Source: Planotetraspora kaengkrachanensis (lineage in GTDB: Bacteria > Actinomycetota > Actinomycetes > Streptosporangiales > Streptosporangiaceae). Taken from it: a stretch of 64,000 bases of DNA. The position numbers and the translations under genes were made by a program. Shown piece by piece: positions 51,641 through 59,811 of the stretch. Numbering within the stretch: the stretch's first letter is position 1; the number at the start of each line of letters is the position of its first letter. The notes below the pieces were generated by a model that searched no databases, was not told where the DNA came from, and saw nothing but the letters and a program-made list of their open reading frames with translations. Location: NCBI RefSeq assembly GCF_016862895.1, contig NZ_BONV01000021.1, positions 62,001 to 126,000 on the forward strand. The letters are read 5' to 3'.

Positions 51641-52267
51641 GTGATCGTCAAGTCCGGGCCGCCGATCACCGGACGCGGCCGCCGCACCAGGACCGCCCTG
51701 GTCCGGGCGGGCCGGGAGGCGTTCGAGGAGCATCCGTACGAGGCCGTGCGGGTGGACGACGTGTGCACGCGGGCGGGCGTCTCGCACGGCACCTTCTACA
51801 CCTACTTCGATTCCAAGGAAGCCCTGTTCCGCGAGGTGGCCGAGGCGGTCGTCGGCGAGATGTTCGCGGCGAGCGCCGTCGGGACGGCCGCCTCCGGCGA
51901 TCCGCACGCCAGGGTCGCGGCGGCCAACCGGCTGTACCTGCGGGCCTGGGCGGACAACTCGCGCCTGATGCGCATGCTGGAACAGGCCGCGATGGCCGAC
52001 GAGAGCTTCCGCGGCCTGTTGCTGGAGCTTCGAGAGGTGTTCGTGCGGCGCGGCGCCGAGGGGCTGCGGCGCCTCCAGGAGGAGGGGCTGGCCGACCCCT
52101 CGCTCGACCCGCGGCTGACGGCCGTCATGCTGGGCGGGATGGTCGAACACTTCGCCCACGTGTGGCTGGATCTCGGGGAATCGTGCGACGAGGAGACGGC
52201 GGTGGACATGTTGACGACGTTGTGGGCCAGAGCGATCCGACTCGGAGAGGGGCAGGTGCCCCGATGA
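51641..52267 (+). CDS. TetR family regulator of the carboxylase operon
   Basis: A 208-residue TetR protein. The HTH is VRAGREAFEEHPYEAVRVDD then VCTRAGVSHGTFYTYFDSKE. The gene is the first of a coupled operon: its stop overlaps the carboxylase beta start as ATGA. GTG 51641 has TAGGGT seven bases upstream and no ribosome site, suggesting a leaderless operon mRNA. By position it resembles AtuR/LiuR-type regulators that are encoded at the start of acyclic-terpene or leucine degradation operons. The ligand is unknown. Confidence 0.9.
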   Translation: MIVKSGPPITGRGRRTRTALVRAGREAFEEHPYEAVRVDDVCTRAGVSHGTFYTYFDSKEALFREVAEAVVGEMFAASAVGTAASGDPHARVAAANRLYLRAWADNSRLMRMLEQAAMADESFRGLLLELREVFVRRGAEGLRRLQEEGLADPSLDPRLTAVMLGGMVEHFAHVWLDLGESCDEETAVDMLTTLWARAIRLGEGQVPR

Positions 52268-53859
52268 CCGTCGTCGACAGCCGGCTGGACGCCTCCGGCC
52301 CCGAGTACGGCTCCCGCCGCGCGGCCATGCTGGCCAAGCTGACCGACCTGGACGCCGAGCACGCCAAGGCCGTGGCCGGCGGCGGGCCGAAGTACGTCGA
52401 GCGGCACAGGGACCGGGGGAAGCTGCTCGCGCGCGAGCGGATCGAGTTGCTCGTCGACCCCGACTCCCCGTTCCTGGAGCTGTCCCCCCTCGCGGCGTGG
52501 GGATCCGACTTCCCCGTGGGCGCGAGCGTGGTGACCGGCATCGGCGTCATCGAGGGCGTCGAGTGTGTGATCACCGCCAACGACCCGACCGTCCGGGGCG
52601 GCTCCTCCAACCCGTGGACCCTTCGCAAGACCCTGCGGGCCGCCGACATCGCCCTGCAGAACCGCATGCCGTTCGTCAACCTGGTGGAGTCGGGAGGAGC
52701 CGACCTTCCGACGCAGAAGGAGATCTTCATCCCCGGCGGCCGGATATTTCGTGATCTGACCAGGCTGTCGGCGGCCGGGATCCCCACCATCGCGCTGGTC
52801 TTCGGCAACTCCACGGCCGGCGGGGCGTACGTCCCCGGCATGAGCGACTACGTCGTCATGGTCAGGGAGCAGGCCAAGGTCTTCCTGGGCGGGCCGCCCC
52901 TGGTGAAGATGGCGACCGGCGAGGAGTCCGACGACGAGTCGCTCGGCGGGGCCGAGATGCACGCGCGCACCTCCGGCCTGGCCGACTACCTCGCGGCCGA
53001 CGAGCGCGACGCCCTTCGCCTGGGCCGCCAGATCGTGCGGCGGCTCGGCCGGCAGAAGGCAGGCCGGCCTCCCGGCGCCGCGGCCGCACCCCTCTTCGAC
53101 GAGGACGAACTGCTGGGGATCGTCCCGGAGGACCTGAAGATCCCGTTCGATCCGCGCGAGGTCATCGCCCGGGTGGTGGACGGCAGCGACTTCGACGAGT
53201 TCAAGCCGCTCTACGGCGCGAGCCTGGTGACCGGATGGGCGTCGGTGCACGGGCACCCGGTCGGGATCCTCGCCAACGCGCGCGGCGTCCTGTTCGGCGA
53301 GGAGGCGCAGAAGGCGGCGCAGTTCATCCAGCTCGCGAACCAGTCGCGCACCCCGCTGGTGTTCCTGCAGAACACGACGGGCTACATGGTCGGCAAGGAC
53401 TACGAGCAGGGCGGCATCATCAAGCAGGGCGCGATGATGATCAACGCGGTGTCCAACTCGACCGTGCCGCACATCACGATCGTCATGGGAGCCTCCTACG
53501 GCGCGGGCAACTACGGGATGTGCGGGCGGGCCTACGATCCCCGGTTCCTGTTCTCGTGGCCGAGCGCCAAGTCGGCCGTCATGGGGCCGGCGCAGCTGGC
53601 CGGCGTCCTGTCGATCGTGGGGCGGGCCGCCGCCGAGGCGCGCGGCCAGGTCTACGACGAGGAGGCCGACGCGGCGATGCGGCAGATGGTGGAGGCGCAG
53701 ATCGAAGCCGAGTCGCTGCCGTTCTTCCTGTCCGGCAGGCTCTACGACGACGGCGTGATCGACCCCCGCGACACCAGGACCGTGCTCGGGATCTGCCTGT
53801 CCGCGGTCGGCAACGCGCCGGCCGCCGAACCCGCCGGCTACGGCGTCTTCCGGATGTGA
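52264..53859 (+). CDS. Acyl-CoA carboxylase carboxyltransferase subunit (MccB/AtuC-like)
   Basis: A 531-residue carboxyltransferase. Blocks HRDRGKLLARERIELLVDPDS and VITANDPTVRGGSSNPWTLRK are followed by NLVESGGADLPTQKEIFIPGG and, in the second half, FLQNTTGYMVGKDYEQGGIIKQGA and MGASYGAGNYGMCGRAYDPRF. These match 3-methylcrotonyl-CoA and geranyl-CoA carboxylase beta subunits more than propionyl-CoA carboxylases. It transfers the carboxyl group from carboxybiotin. ATG 52264 overlaps the TetR stop by four bases. Assignment between MCC and GCC is not possible from motifs alone. Confidence 0.92.
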   Translation: MTVVDSRLDASGPEYGSRRAAMLAKLTDLDAEHAKAVAGGGPKYVERHRDRGKLLARERIELLVDPDSPFLELSPLAAWGSDFPVGASVVTGIGVIEGVECVITANDPTVRGGSSNPWTLRKTLRAADIALQNRMPFVNLVESGGADLPTQKEIFIPGGRIFRDLTRLSAAGIPTIALVFGNSTAGGAYVPGMSDYVVMVREQAKVFLGGPPLVKMATGEESDDESLGGAEMHARTSGLADYLAADERDALRLGRQIVRRLGRQKAGRPPGAAAAPLFDEDELLGIVPEDLKIPFDPREVIARVVDGSDFDEFKPLYGASLVTGWASVHGHPVGILANARGVLFGEEAQKAAQFIQLANQSRTPLVFLQNTTGYMVGKDYEQGGIIKQGAMMINAVSNSTVPHITIVMGASYGAGNYGMCGRAYDPRFLFSWPSAKSAVMGPAQLAGVLSIVGRAAAEARGQVYDEEADAAMRQMVEAQIEAESLPFFLSGRLYDDGVIDPRDTRTVLGICLSAVGNAPAAEPAGYGVFRM

Positions 53860-53872
53860 AGGGGTGGTGGGG

Positions 53873-56002
53873 ATGATCCGGCGACTGCTGGTGGCCAACC
53901 GGGGAGAGATCGCTCGCCGGGTCTTCAGGACCTGTCGTGAGCTGGGCGTGGAGACGGTCGCCGTCTACTCCGACGCCGACGCGTCCGCGGCGCACGTGGC
54001 CGAGGCCGACCATGCCGTACGGCTGGGCGACCCCCGGGCGTACCTGGATCCCGAGCGGATCGTCGAGGCCGCCCGGCTGTCGGGGGCCGACGCCGTCCAT
54101 CCCGGCTACGGCTTCCTGTCGGAGAACGCGCCGTTCGCCCGGGCAGTGCTCGACGCGGGGCTGACGTGGGTCGGGCCCTCCCCCGAGGCCATCGCCGCGA
54201 TGGGGTCCAAGATCGAGGCCAAGGCGATGATGATCGAGGCCGGGGTGCCGGTGCTCAGCGGCATCGCCGTCACGCCGGACGCGCTGCCCGCGCTCGACCT
54301 CCCCGTGCTCGTGAAGGCCTCGGCGGGAGGCGGCGGGCGGGGCATGCGCGTCGTCCGCGACCAGGCGGAGTTGGCCGCCGCCGTCGAGTCGGCCCAGCGG
54401 GAGGCGCTGTCGGCGTTCGGGGACGGCACGGTGTTCGCCGAGCCGCTCGTCGAGGGCGCCCGGCACATCGAGGTGCAGATCCTCGCAGACTCCCACGGCA
54501 CCGTCTGGGCGCTGGGCGAGCGGGAGTGCTCGATCCAGCGCCGCCACCAGAAGGTCGTGGAGGAGGCGCCCTCCCCCGCCGTCTCCCCCGAACTGCGCCG
54601 GGAGTTGTGCGACGCGGCCGTCCGGGCCGCGAAGGCGATCGGCTACGTGGGCGCGGGAACGGTGGAGTTCCTGCTCGGGGAGAACGGCTTCTTCTTCCTG
54701 GAGATGAACACCCGGCTCCAGGTGGAGCACCCGGTGACCGAGTGCGTCTATGGAGTGGACCTCGTCCGGCTCCAGCTGGAGATCGCGGAGGGCGCCCAGC
54801 TGGCGGGGCTGCCGCCGAGCCCGGTGGGTCACGCGATCGAGGTCCGCCTCTACGCGGAGGACCCGGCGCGGGGCTGGCTGCCGCAGAGCGGCGTGCTGCG
54901 CCGGTTCGAGGTCCCGGACGTCGACGCCGAGTTCCGGCTGGGCGGACGGCTCCGGCTCGACTCCGGGGTGGTGACCGGAGACGAGGTCGGCGTCCATTAC
55001 GACCCCATGCTCGCCAAGATCATCTCCTTCGGCGAGACCCGCGCGGAGGCCGCGCGCAGGCTCGCCTCCGCGCTCGCCCGGACGAAGATCCACGGCCTCA
55101 CGACGAACCGCGACCTGCTCGTCTCGGTGCTCCGGCATCCCGACTTCCTGTCAGGAGCCCTCGACACCGGCTTCCTCGACCGGCACGCGGTGGACGCTCC
55201 GCTCGCGGGCGCGGAGGCCGTGCGGCTGTCTGGACTCGCCGCGGCACTCGCCCAGGCCGCGGGCAACCGCGGCTCCGCGCGGGTGCTGGGCGGCATGCCC
55301 AGCGGCTGGCGCAACGTCGTCTCCCAGTCCCAGCGCGCGGCCTTCCGCACCGAGCGGGGCGACACGGTCGAGGTCGCCTACCGGTTCACCCGCGACGGCC
55401 TCGCGGCGGAGGGCTTCGACGGAGTCACGCTGGTGTCCGCGGCACCCGGCCGGGTGGTTCTCGAGGCGGGCGGGCTCCGGCACGCGTTCGACATCGCCGC
55501 CTACCCGGGCCTCGTGCACGTCGACTCCCACCTCGGTCCTGTACGGCTCGAGCCGGTGGAGCGGCTGCCGGAGCCGGTCGAGCGGGTGGTGCCCGGCTCG
55601 CTGCTGGCCCCCATGCCGGGCACGGTGCTGCGGGTGGAGGTCGCGCTGGGCGACACGGTGACGGCCGGGCAGCCGGTGATCGTGCTCGAGGCCATGAAGA
55701 TGGAGCATCGGATCATGTCCTCAGCCTCTGGAACGGTGTCCGCCCTGAACGTCGCGCCCGGCCGTCAGGTCGAGGCGGGAGCCGTACTCGCCGTGATCGA
55801 GGAGGCCGTGGAACCCGCGGACCCGGCCGACCCGGTGGACCCGGCCGACCCGGTGGACCCGGGCACCCCGGCCGACCCGGTGGACCCGGCGGACCAGGCG
55901 CCCGCGGTACCGGGGCCCCAGAACGCCGGACCTCAGAACGCCGCGCCGCCAGGGGCCGCGCCCGCGGCGACGCCGATGACGGAACCGGCCGGGGAGCAGT
56001 GA
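53873..56002 (+). CDS. Acyl-CoA carboxylase biotin carboxylase/BCCP subunit (MccA/AtuF-like)
   Basis: A 709-residue alpha subunit. Biotin carboxylase domain: RRLLVANRGEIARRVFRTCR, ATP-grasp KASAGGGGRGM, and EMNTRLQVEHPVTE. After a linker domain comes the biotinyl domain LAPMPGTVLRVEV with Lys609 in EAMKMEHR. Beyond the BCCP, about 65 residues of Pro/Ala/Asp repeats (from about residue 645) form a tail not usual in the family. ATG 53873 follows an AAGGGG stretch, and GTG 53864 is the alternative. Its stop overlaps the enoyl-CoA hydratase start as TGATG. It works with the preceding beta subunit. Confidence 0.92.
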   Translation: MIRRLLVANRGEIARRVFRTCRELGVETVAVYSDADASAAHVAEADHAVRLGDPRAYLDPERIVEAARLSGADAVHPGYGFLSENAPFARAVLDAGLTWVGPSPEAIAAMGSKIEAKAMMIEAGVPVLSGIAVTPDALPALDLPVLVKASAGGGGRGMRVVRDQAELAAAVESAQREALSAFGDGTVFAEPLVEGARHIEVQILADSHGTVWALGERECSIQRRHQKVVEEAPSPAVSPELRRELCDAAVRAAKAIGYVGAGTVEFLLGENGFFFLEMNTRLQVEHPVTECVYGVDLVRLQLEIAEGAQLAGLPPSPVGHAIEVRLYAEDPARGWLPQSGVLRRFEVPDVDAEFRLGGRLRLDSGVVTGDEVGVHYDPMLAKIISFGETRAEAARRLASALARTKIHGLTTNRDLLVSVLRHPDFLSGALDTGFLDRHAVDAPLAGAEAVRLSGLAAALAQAAGNRGSARVLGGMPSGWRNVVSQSQRAAFRTERGDTVEVAYRFTRDGLAAEGFDGVTLVSAAPGRVVLEAGGLRHAFDIAAYPGLVHVDSHLGPVRLEPVERLPEPVERVVPGSLLAPMPGTVLRVEVALGDTVTAGQPVIVLEAMKMEHRIMSSASGTVSALNVAPGRQVEAGAVLAVIEEAVEPADPADPVDPADPVDPGTPADPVDPADQAPAVPGPQNAGPQNAAPPGAAPAATPMTEPAGEQ
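55807..55905 (+). repeat. Repeats coding Pro/Ala/Asp/Val tail of carboxylase alpha
   Basis: Degenerate 9- and 15-bp units encode PADPADPVDPADPVDP and similar after the biotinyl domain. Confidence 0.8.
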
Positions 56003-56769
56003 TGGAGCCATTCGTACGCCGTGAGGAGGCGGGCGGCGTGGCCACGATCACGCTCGACTCGCCGCACAACCGCAACGCGCTCTCGTCCCGGCTTCTGGCG
56101 GAACTGGACGACGCGCTGACCTGGGCGATCGGCGAGCGGGACGTACGCGTCGCCGTCCTGACCGGGGAAGGGCCCGTGTTCTGCTCCGGCGCCGACCTGA
56201 AGGAGCAGCGCGGCGGCGCGCCGGTCACGGCGTCGTTCCCGGAGATCATGAGCCTGATCTGGGAGAGCCCGAAGCCGGTCGTCTGCCGCCTGAACGGCAC
56301 GGCACGCGCGGGCGGGCTCGGCCTCGTGGCCGCATGCGACTTCGCCATCGCCCCGGAGACGGCGTCGTTCGCGTTCAGCGAGGTGCGACTGGGCGTGGTC
56401 CCGGCGATGATCTCGGTGACCACCCTGCGCAGGCTCGATCCGCGTGCCGCCGCCGAGTACTTCATGACCGGCGAGGTCTTCACCGCCGCGCGCGCGGCCG
56501 AGATCGGCCTGCTGACGCGTGCCGTGCCTGAGGAGGATCTCGACGCCACGGTGGCGCACTACACGGACATGCTGCTGCGCGGCGCGCCCGAGGCGCTCGC
56601 CATCACCAAGCGGCTCGTCCGGGAGGTCCCGGCGATGCCGGTCGACGAGGGGTTCCGCCGGATGGCCGAGCTGTCGGCGCAGCGGTTCACCTCCGAGGAG
56701 GGCCAGGAGGGCATCCGCGCCTTCATGGAGAAGCGGCCCGCCTCCTGGGTGCCGGACGGCCGGGCATGA
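56002..56769 (+). CDS. Enoyl-CoA hydratase/isomerase family protein
   Basis: A 255-residue crotonase. It begins with VATITLDSPHNRNALSS, has the oxyanion loop FCSGADLKEQRGG, and GTARAGGLGLVAACDFAIA. The catalytic Glu is in FAFSEVRLGVVPAM; the second usual Glu is Ala-like in this region. In an Atu/Liu pathway it would hydrate 3-methylglutaconyl-CoA or isohexenylglutaconyl-CoA, matching AtuE/LiuC position. Both ends overlap neighbours (TGATG and ATGA), so it is firmly part of the carboxylase operon. Confidence 0.92.
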   Translation: MEPFVRREEAGGVATITLDSPHNRNALSSRLLAELDDALTWAIGERDVRVAVLTGEGPVFCSGADLKEQRGGAPVTASFPEIMSLIWESPKPVVCRLNGTARAGGLGLVAACDFAIAPETASFAFSEVRLGVVPAMISVTTLRRLDPRAAAEYFMTGEVFTAARAAEIGLLTRAVPEEDLDATVAHYTDMLLRGAPEALAITKRLVREVPAMPVDEGFRRMAELSAQRFTSEEGQEGIRAFMEKRPASWVPDGRA

Positions 56770-58499
56770 CGACCCGGCGGGTGCGCATCGCCAACTGCAG
56801 CGGCTTCTACGGCGACCGCCTGTCGGCCGCGCGGGAGATGGTCGAGGGCGGCCCGATCGACGTGCTCACCGGCGACTGGCTGGCCGAGCTGACCATGATG
56901 ATCCTCGCGGGCAACCGGCTGAAGGGACGTCCGGGCTACGCCCGCACCTTCCTCACCCAGATGGAGCAGGTCCTCGGCACCTGCCTCGACCGGGGCATCA
57001 AGATCGTCTCGAACGCGGGCGGCCTCGATCCGCGTGCCTGCGCCGAGGCCGTCTCCGAGCTCGCCGCCCGTCTCGGACTGAGCGCGTCCGTCGCCCATGT
57101 GACCGGCGACGACCTCATGCCGCTGGACGGTCCGGTCGTCGACGCGGTCACGGGCGAGATCCTCGCGGCCACGCCGATCACGGCCAACGCCTACCTCGGC
57201 GGGCGCCCCATCGCGGTGGCGCTCGAGCACGGCGCCGACGTCGTCGTCACCGGGCGCGTGACCGACGCCGCCCTGGTGACCGGGCCCGGCATGTGGTGGT
57301 ACGGCTGGGGCCCCGGCGACCTCGACGCGCTGGCGGGGTCGGTGGTCGCGGGCCACATCATCGAGTGCGGCTGCCAGGCCACCGGCGGCAACTACGCGTT
57401 CTTCGGCGAGGTGCCCGACCTGGCGCACTGCGGCTTCCCCATCGCCGAGTTGCGGGCCGACGGGTCCAGCGTGATCACCAAGCATCCCGGCACGGGCGGC
57501 CTGGTGTCGGTGGGCACCGTGACCGCCCAGCTGCTCTACGAGATCGGCTCGCCGCGATATCTCGGGCCGGACGCGACGGCCCGGTTCGACACGATCCGGC
57601 TGGAGCAGGAGGGCCCCGACCGCGTGCTCGTGTCCGGGGTGCGCGGGGAGGCTCCGCCGGCCACGCTGAAGGTCGCGGTCAACCACCTCGGCGGCTACCG
57701 CAACACGATGACGCTTGTGCTCACCGGGCTCGGCATCGAGGAGAAGGCCCGCGTCGCGCAGGAGGCCGTCTGGGCCCGCGTGCCCCGCGAGTCCTTCGAC
57801 CAGGTCCACGTCGAGCTGACCCCGATGCTCCCGCCGGCCGGCGGCGCGGGCACCGCCCTGCTGCGCATCACCGTGATGGACGCCGACAAGGCGAAGGCCG
57901 GGCGGGCGTTCTCCTCTGCCGTGGTCGAGACCGGTCTGGCGGGCTATCCGGGTTTCTACGGCCTCACTCCCCCGGGCGACGCCTCGCCGTACGGCGTCTT
58001 CACCGCGTCGTCGGTCGACGCGGAGGCCGTGCGCGCGGTGGTGACCGTGGGCGGCACCCGGATCGAGGTGCCCCACGTGGCCCCGTCCGAGAGCGCGCAC
58101 GAGCCCGTGGCTCCCGGTTCGGTCGGCGCGGCGGGCTCGCCCGCGGACGGCCCGGTCCGGCCGCTCGGGACGGTGGCCGGGGCCCGCTCCGGCGACAAGG
58201 GCGGCGACGCGAACCTGGGCGTCTGGGTCCGTACGGCGGAGCAGTACGCGTGGCTGAGCGATTTCCTCACCGCCGACAGGCTGAGGGAGCTGCTGCCGGA
58301 GACCGCGGGCCTGCCGGTCGAGCGGTTCGCGCTGCCGAACCTGCTCGCGCTCAACTTCGTGGTGCGGGGCCTGCTGGGGCGGGGTGTCGCGGCCAGCCCG
58401 CTGCTCGACGCCCAGGCGAAGGCGCTGGGTGAACGACTGAGAGCCGTCTCCATGCCCATTCCCCTGTTTTCCGACGCCCCCAAAAACGACATTTCCTGA
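56766..58499 (+). CDS. AtuA-like acyclic terpene utilization family protein (DUF1446)
   Basis: A 577-residue protein of the AtuA family (formerly DUF1446), of unknown enzymology but required for growth on citronellol-type terpenes in Pseudomonas. Blocks: RVRIANCSGFYGDR, IVSNAGGLDPRACAEAV, TGRVTDAALVTGPGMWWYGW and ATGGNYAFFGEV. A C-terminal small domain (VAGARSGDKGGDANLGVWVR, then LNFVVRGLLGRGV) is typical. ATG 56766 overlaps the hydratase stop by four bases. It is the last gene in the operon. Presence of AtuA favours an acyclic-isoprenoid or related branched acid substrate over plain leucine. Confidence 0.9.
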   Translation: MTTRRVRIANCSGFYGDRLSAAREMVEGGPIDVLTGDWLAELTMMILAGNRLKGRPGYARTFLTQMEQVLGTCLDRGIKIVSNAGGLDPRACAEAVSELAARLGLSASVAHVTGDDLMPLDGPVVDAVTGEILAATPITANAYLGGRPIAVALEHGADVVVTGRVTDAALVTGPGMWWYGWGPGDLDALAGSVVAGHIIECGCQATGGNYAFFGEVPDLAHCGFPIAELRADGSSVITKHPGTGGLVSVGTVTAQLLYEIGSPRYLGPDATARFDTIRLEQEGPDRVLVSGVRGEAPPATLKVAVNHLGGYRNTMTLVLTGLGIEEKARVAQEAVWARVPRESFDQVHVELTPMLPPAGGAGTALLRITVMDADKAKAGRAFSSAVVETGLAGYPGFYGLTPPGDASPYGVFTASSVDAEAVRAVVTVGGTRIEVPHVAPSESAHEPVAPGSVGAAGSPADGPVRPLGTVAGARSGDKGGDANLGVWVRTAEQYAWLSDFLTADRLRELLPETAGLPVERFALPNLLALNFVVRGLLGRGVAASPLLDAQAKALGERLRAVSMPIPLFSDAPKNDIS

Positions 58500-58534
58500 A
58501 ATAGCGGAGCAGAGAGAACGGGATTCGTCCTACT

Positions 58535-58549
58535 ATTGCGCGCAATTGC
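58535..58549. promoter_or_regulatory. Overlapping palindromes before first WhiJ-locus small gene
   Basis: ATTGCGCGCAAT (58535-58546) is a perfect 12-bp palindrome and overlaps GCAATTGC (58542-58549). The octamer recurs before the second small gene at 59747-59754. Confidence 0.55.
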
Positions 58550-58581
58550 ACTTCTTGGCGCTCAATGCGGGGGTTACTGCC

Positions 58582-58788
58582 ATGCGACTGCGGTTTCTCG
58601 GTTCCACCTCGGAGTCCGGCGCGTGCCCCTCGCTGTACGAGACCGACCGGGGCACGATCGTCGTCCAGGGCCTCGAACTGGTCGACCACGACGCCCGGGG
58701 CGACCTCCGCCACGTGCTCGACGGCGAGACCGCCGTCGAGGTCCCGCGCGAGCTCCTGGTCGAGATCGCCCGGCGCGTCCTCGACTGA
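58582..58788 (+). CDS. Small conserved protein of a WhiJ-like XRE locus
   Basis: A 68-residue protein, MRLRFLGSTSESGACPSLYE at the start, then TDRGTIVVQGLELVDHDARG and a short C-terminal helix. Similar small proteins sit beside XRE/DUF5753 regulators in many actinomycetes; the function is not established. ATG 58582 begins at the conserved MRLRFLG; the in-frame ATG at 58546 lies within the palindromic region and is less likely. An ATTGCG/CGCAAT palindrome at 58535-58546 and the overlapping GCAATTGC lie just upstream. Confidence 0.75.
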   Translation: MRLRFLGSTSESGACPSLYETDRGTIVVQGLELVDHDARGDLRHVLDGETAVEVPRELLVEIARRVLD

Positions 58789-58794
58789 TCACGA

Positions 58795-58810
58795 ATAGGG
58801 ACCTCCCTAT
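58795..58810. promoter_or_regulatory. Inverted repeat ATAGGGA-CC-TCCCTAT before WhiJ-like regulator
   Basis: A perfect 7-bp inverted repeat with two-base spacer directly after the small gene stop and 55 bp before the regulator GTG. It could be an operator or a short hairpin terminator. Confidence 0.5.
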
Positions 58811-58865
58811 GGCTTGATCCTCCGGACCGGGTCTAGTTTTGAGCCCACCACGGCCGGAGGTAGGA

Positions 58866-59741
58866 GTGAGCGGTTTCCAGCAAGCCCGCATCGACCTTGG
58901 GGTCCGGCTGCGGCAATTGCGCGAGGCCGCCCATCTGTCGGGAAAGGACCTGGCCGAGCGCCTGGGCTGGCAGCCGTCCAAGGTCTCCCGCATCGAGAAC
59001 GCCCGGCAGACCGCCACGGAGGACGACGTGGTCGTCTGGGCGCAGGCCGTACAGGCCGGGCACGAGACGTTCGACGACCTGATCGAGCAGGCCGTGGGGC
59101 TGCAGGCCCGCCAGGACACCTGGCGGCAGCGGCACAAGACCGGGCTCGCCGCCCTCCAGGAGGACGTCAGGGACCTGGAGTCGCGCACCCGGCTGTTGCG
59201 CGCGTTCGAGCCCGGCCTGGTGATCGGGCTCCTGCAGACCGCCGAGTACGCCAGGCACATCTTCAGCAAGGTCCGCAGGCTCTACGACTCGACCGACGAC
59301 ATCGACGCCGCCGTCCGGGTCAGGATGCAGCGGCAGGAGATCCTCTACGACCCCGAGCGCCGGTTCCGCTTCGTCATGCCGGAGTCGGTGCTGCGTTACC
59401 GCCTGGCGCCGCTCGACGTGATGCGCGGCCAGCTCGACCGGCTGCTCGCGGTCACGACCCTGCCCAACGTCGAGTTCGGGATCATCCCGTTCGAGGCGCC
59501 GCTGCCGTCCGCGCTCGTCAACTCGTTCTACATCTACAACGACGCCCCTGTGGGCGTGCCGACGCGGACGAAGGACCTGCTCCTGCGCGACCCCGACGAC
59601 GTCGCGTTCTACGCCCGGGCGTTCGAGGAGCTCTGCGAGGCGGCGTCCTTCGACGAGGCGGCCAGGGCGATCATCGTCGGCGTCGTCGACGAGGGGCTGG
59701 CACGGGACTCGGAGCGGGTGCGGGAACAATCACCGGGCTGA
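58866..59741 (+). CDS. XRE-family regulator with DUF5753 domain (WhiJ-like)
   Basis: A 291-residue regulator. The HTH is LRQLREAAHLSGKDLAERLG then WQPSKVSRIENAR (residues 16-50). The DUF5753 region follows with LRAFEPGLVIGLLQTAEYAR and RFRFVMPESVLRYRL. GTG 58866 has GGAGG close upstream; a TTG at 58839 is less well placed. An inverted repeat ATAGGGA/TCCCTAT lies at 58795-58810. The gene is flanked by two small proteins, the usual WhiJ-type locus arrangement, where the regulator and small proteins act together in developmental gene control; that role here is inference. Confidence 0.9.
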   Translation: MSGFQQARIDLGVRLRQLREAAHLSGKDLAERLGWQPSKVSRIENARQTATEDDVVVWAQAVQAGHETFDDLIEQAVGLQARQDTWRQRHKTGLAALQEDVRDLESRTRLLRAFEPGLVIGLLQTAEYARHIFSKVRRLYDSTDDIDAAVRVRMQRQEILYDPERRFRFVMPESVLRYRLAPLDVMRGQLDRLLAVTTLPNVEFGIIPFEAPLPSALVNSFYIYNDAPVGVPTRTKDLLLRDPDDVAFYARAFEELCEAASFDEAARAIIVGVVDEGLARDSERVREQSPG

Positions 59742-59746
59742 TCGTG

Positions 59747-59754
59747 GCAATTGC
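59747..59754. promoter_or_regulatory. Second GCAATTGC octamer in WhiJ-like locus
   Basis: The same palindromic octamer as at 58542-58549, here 57 bp before the ATG of the 85-residue protein. A shared site for the XRE regulator is inferred. Confidence 0.45.
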
Positions 59755-59811
59755 TTGATGGCCGCTGTCGGGCCGTGCAATCCTGTCCACCTGAACGGGA
59801 GGTGACGGGCG

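Noticed and set aside
51802-53898. 698-codon antisense frame over TetR and carboxylase beta
   Set aside because: Composition is shadow-like and the plus strand encodes two well-conserved families.
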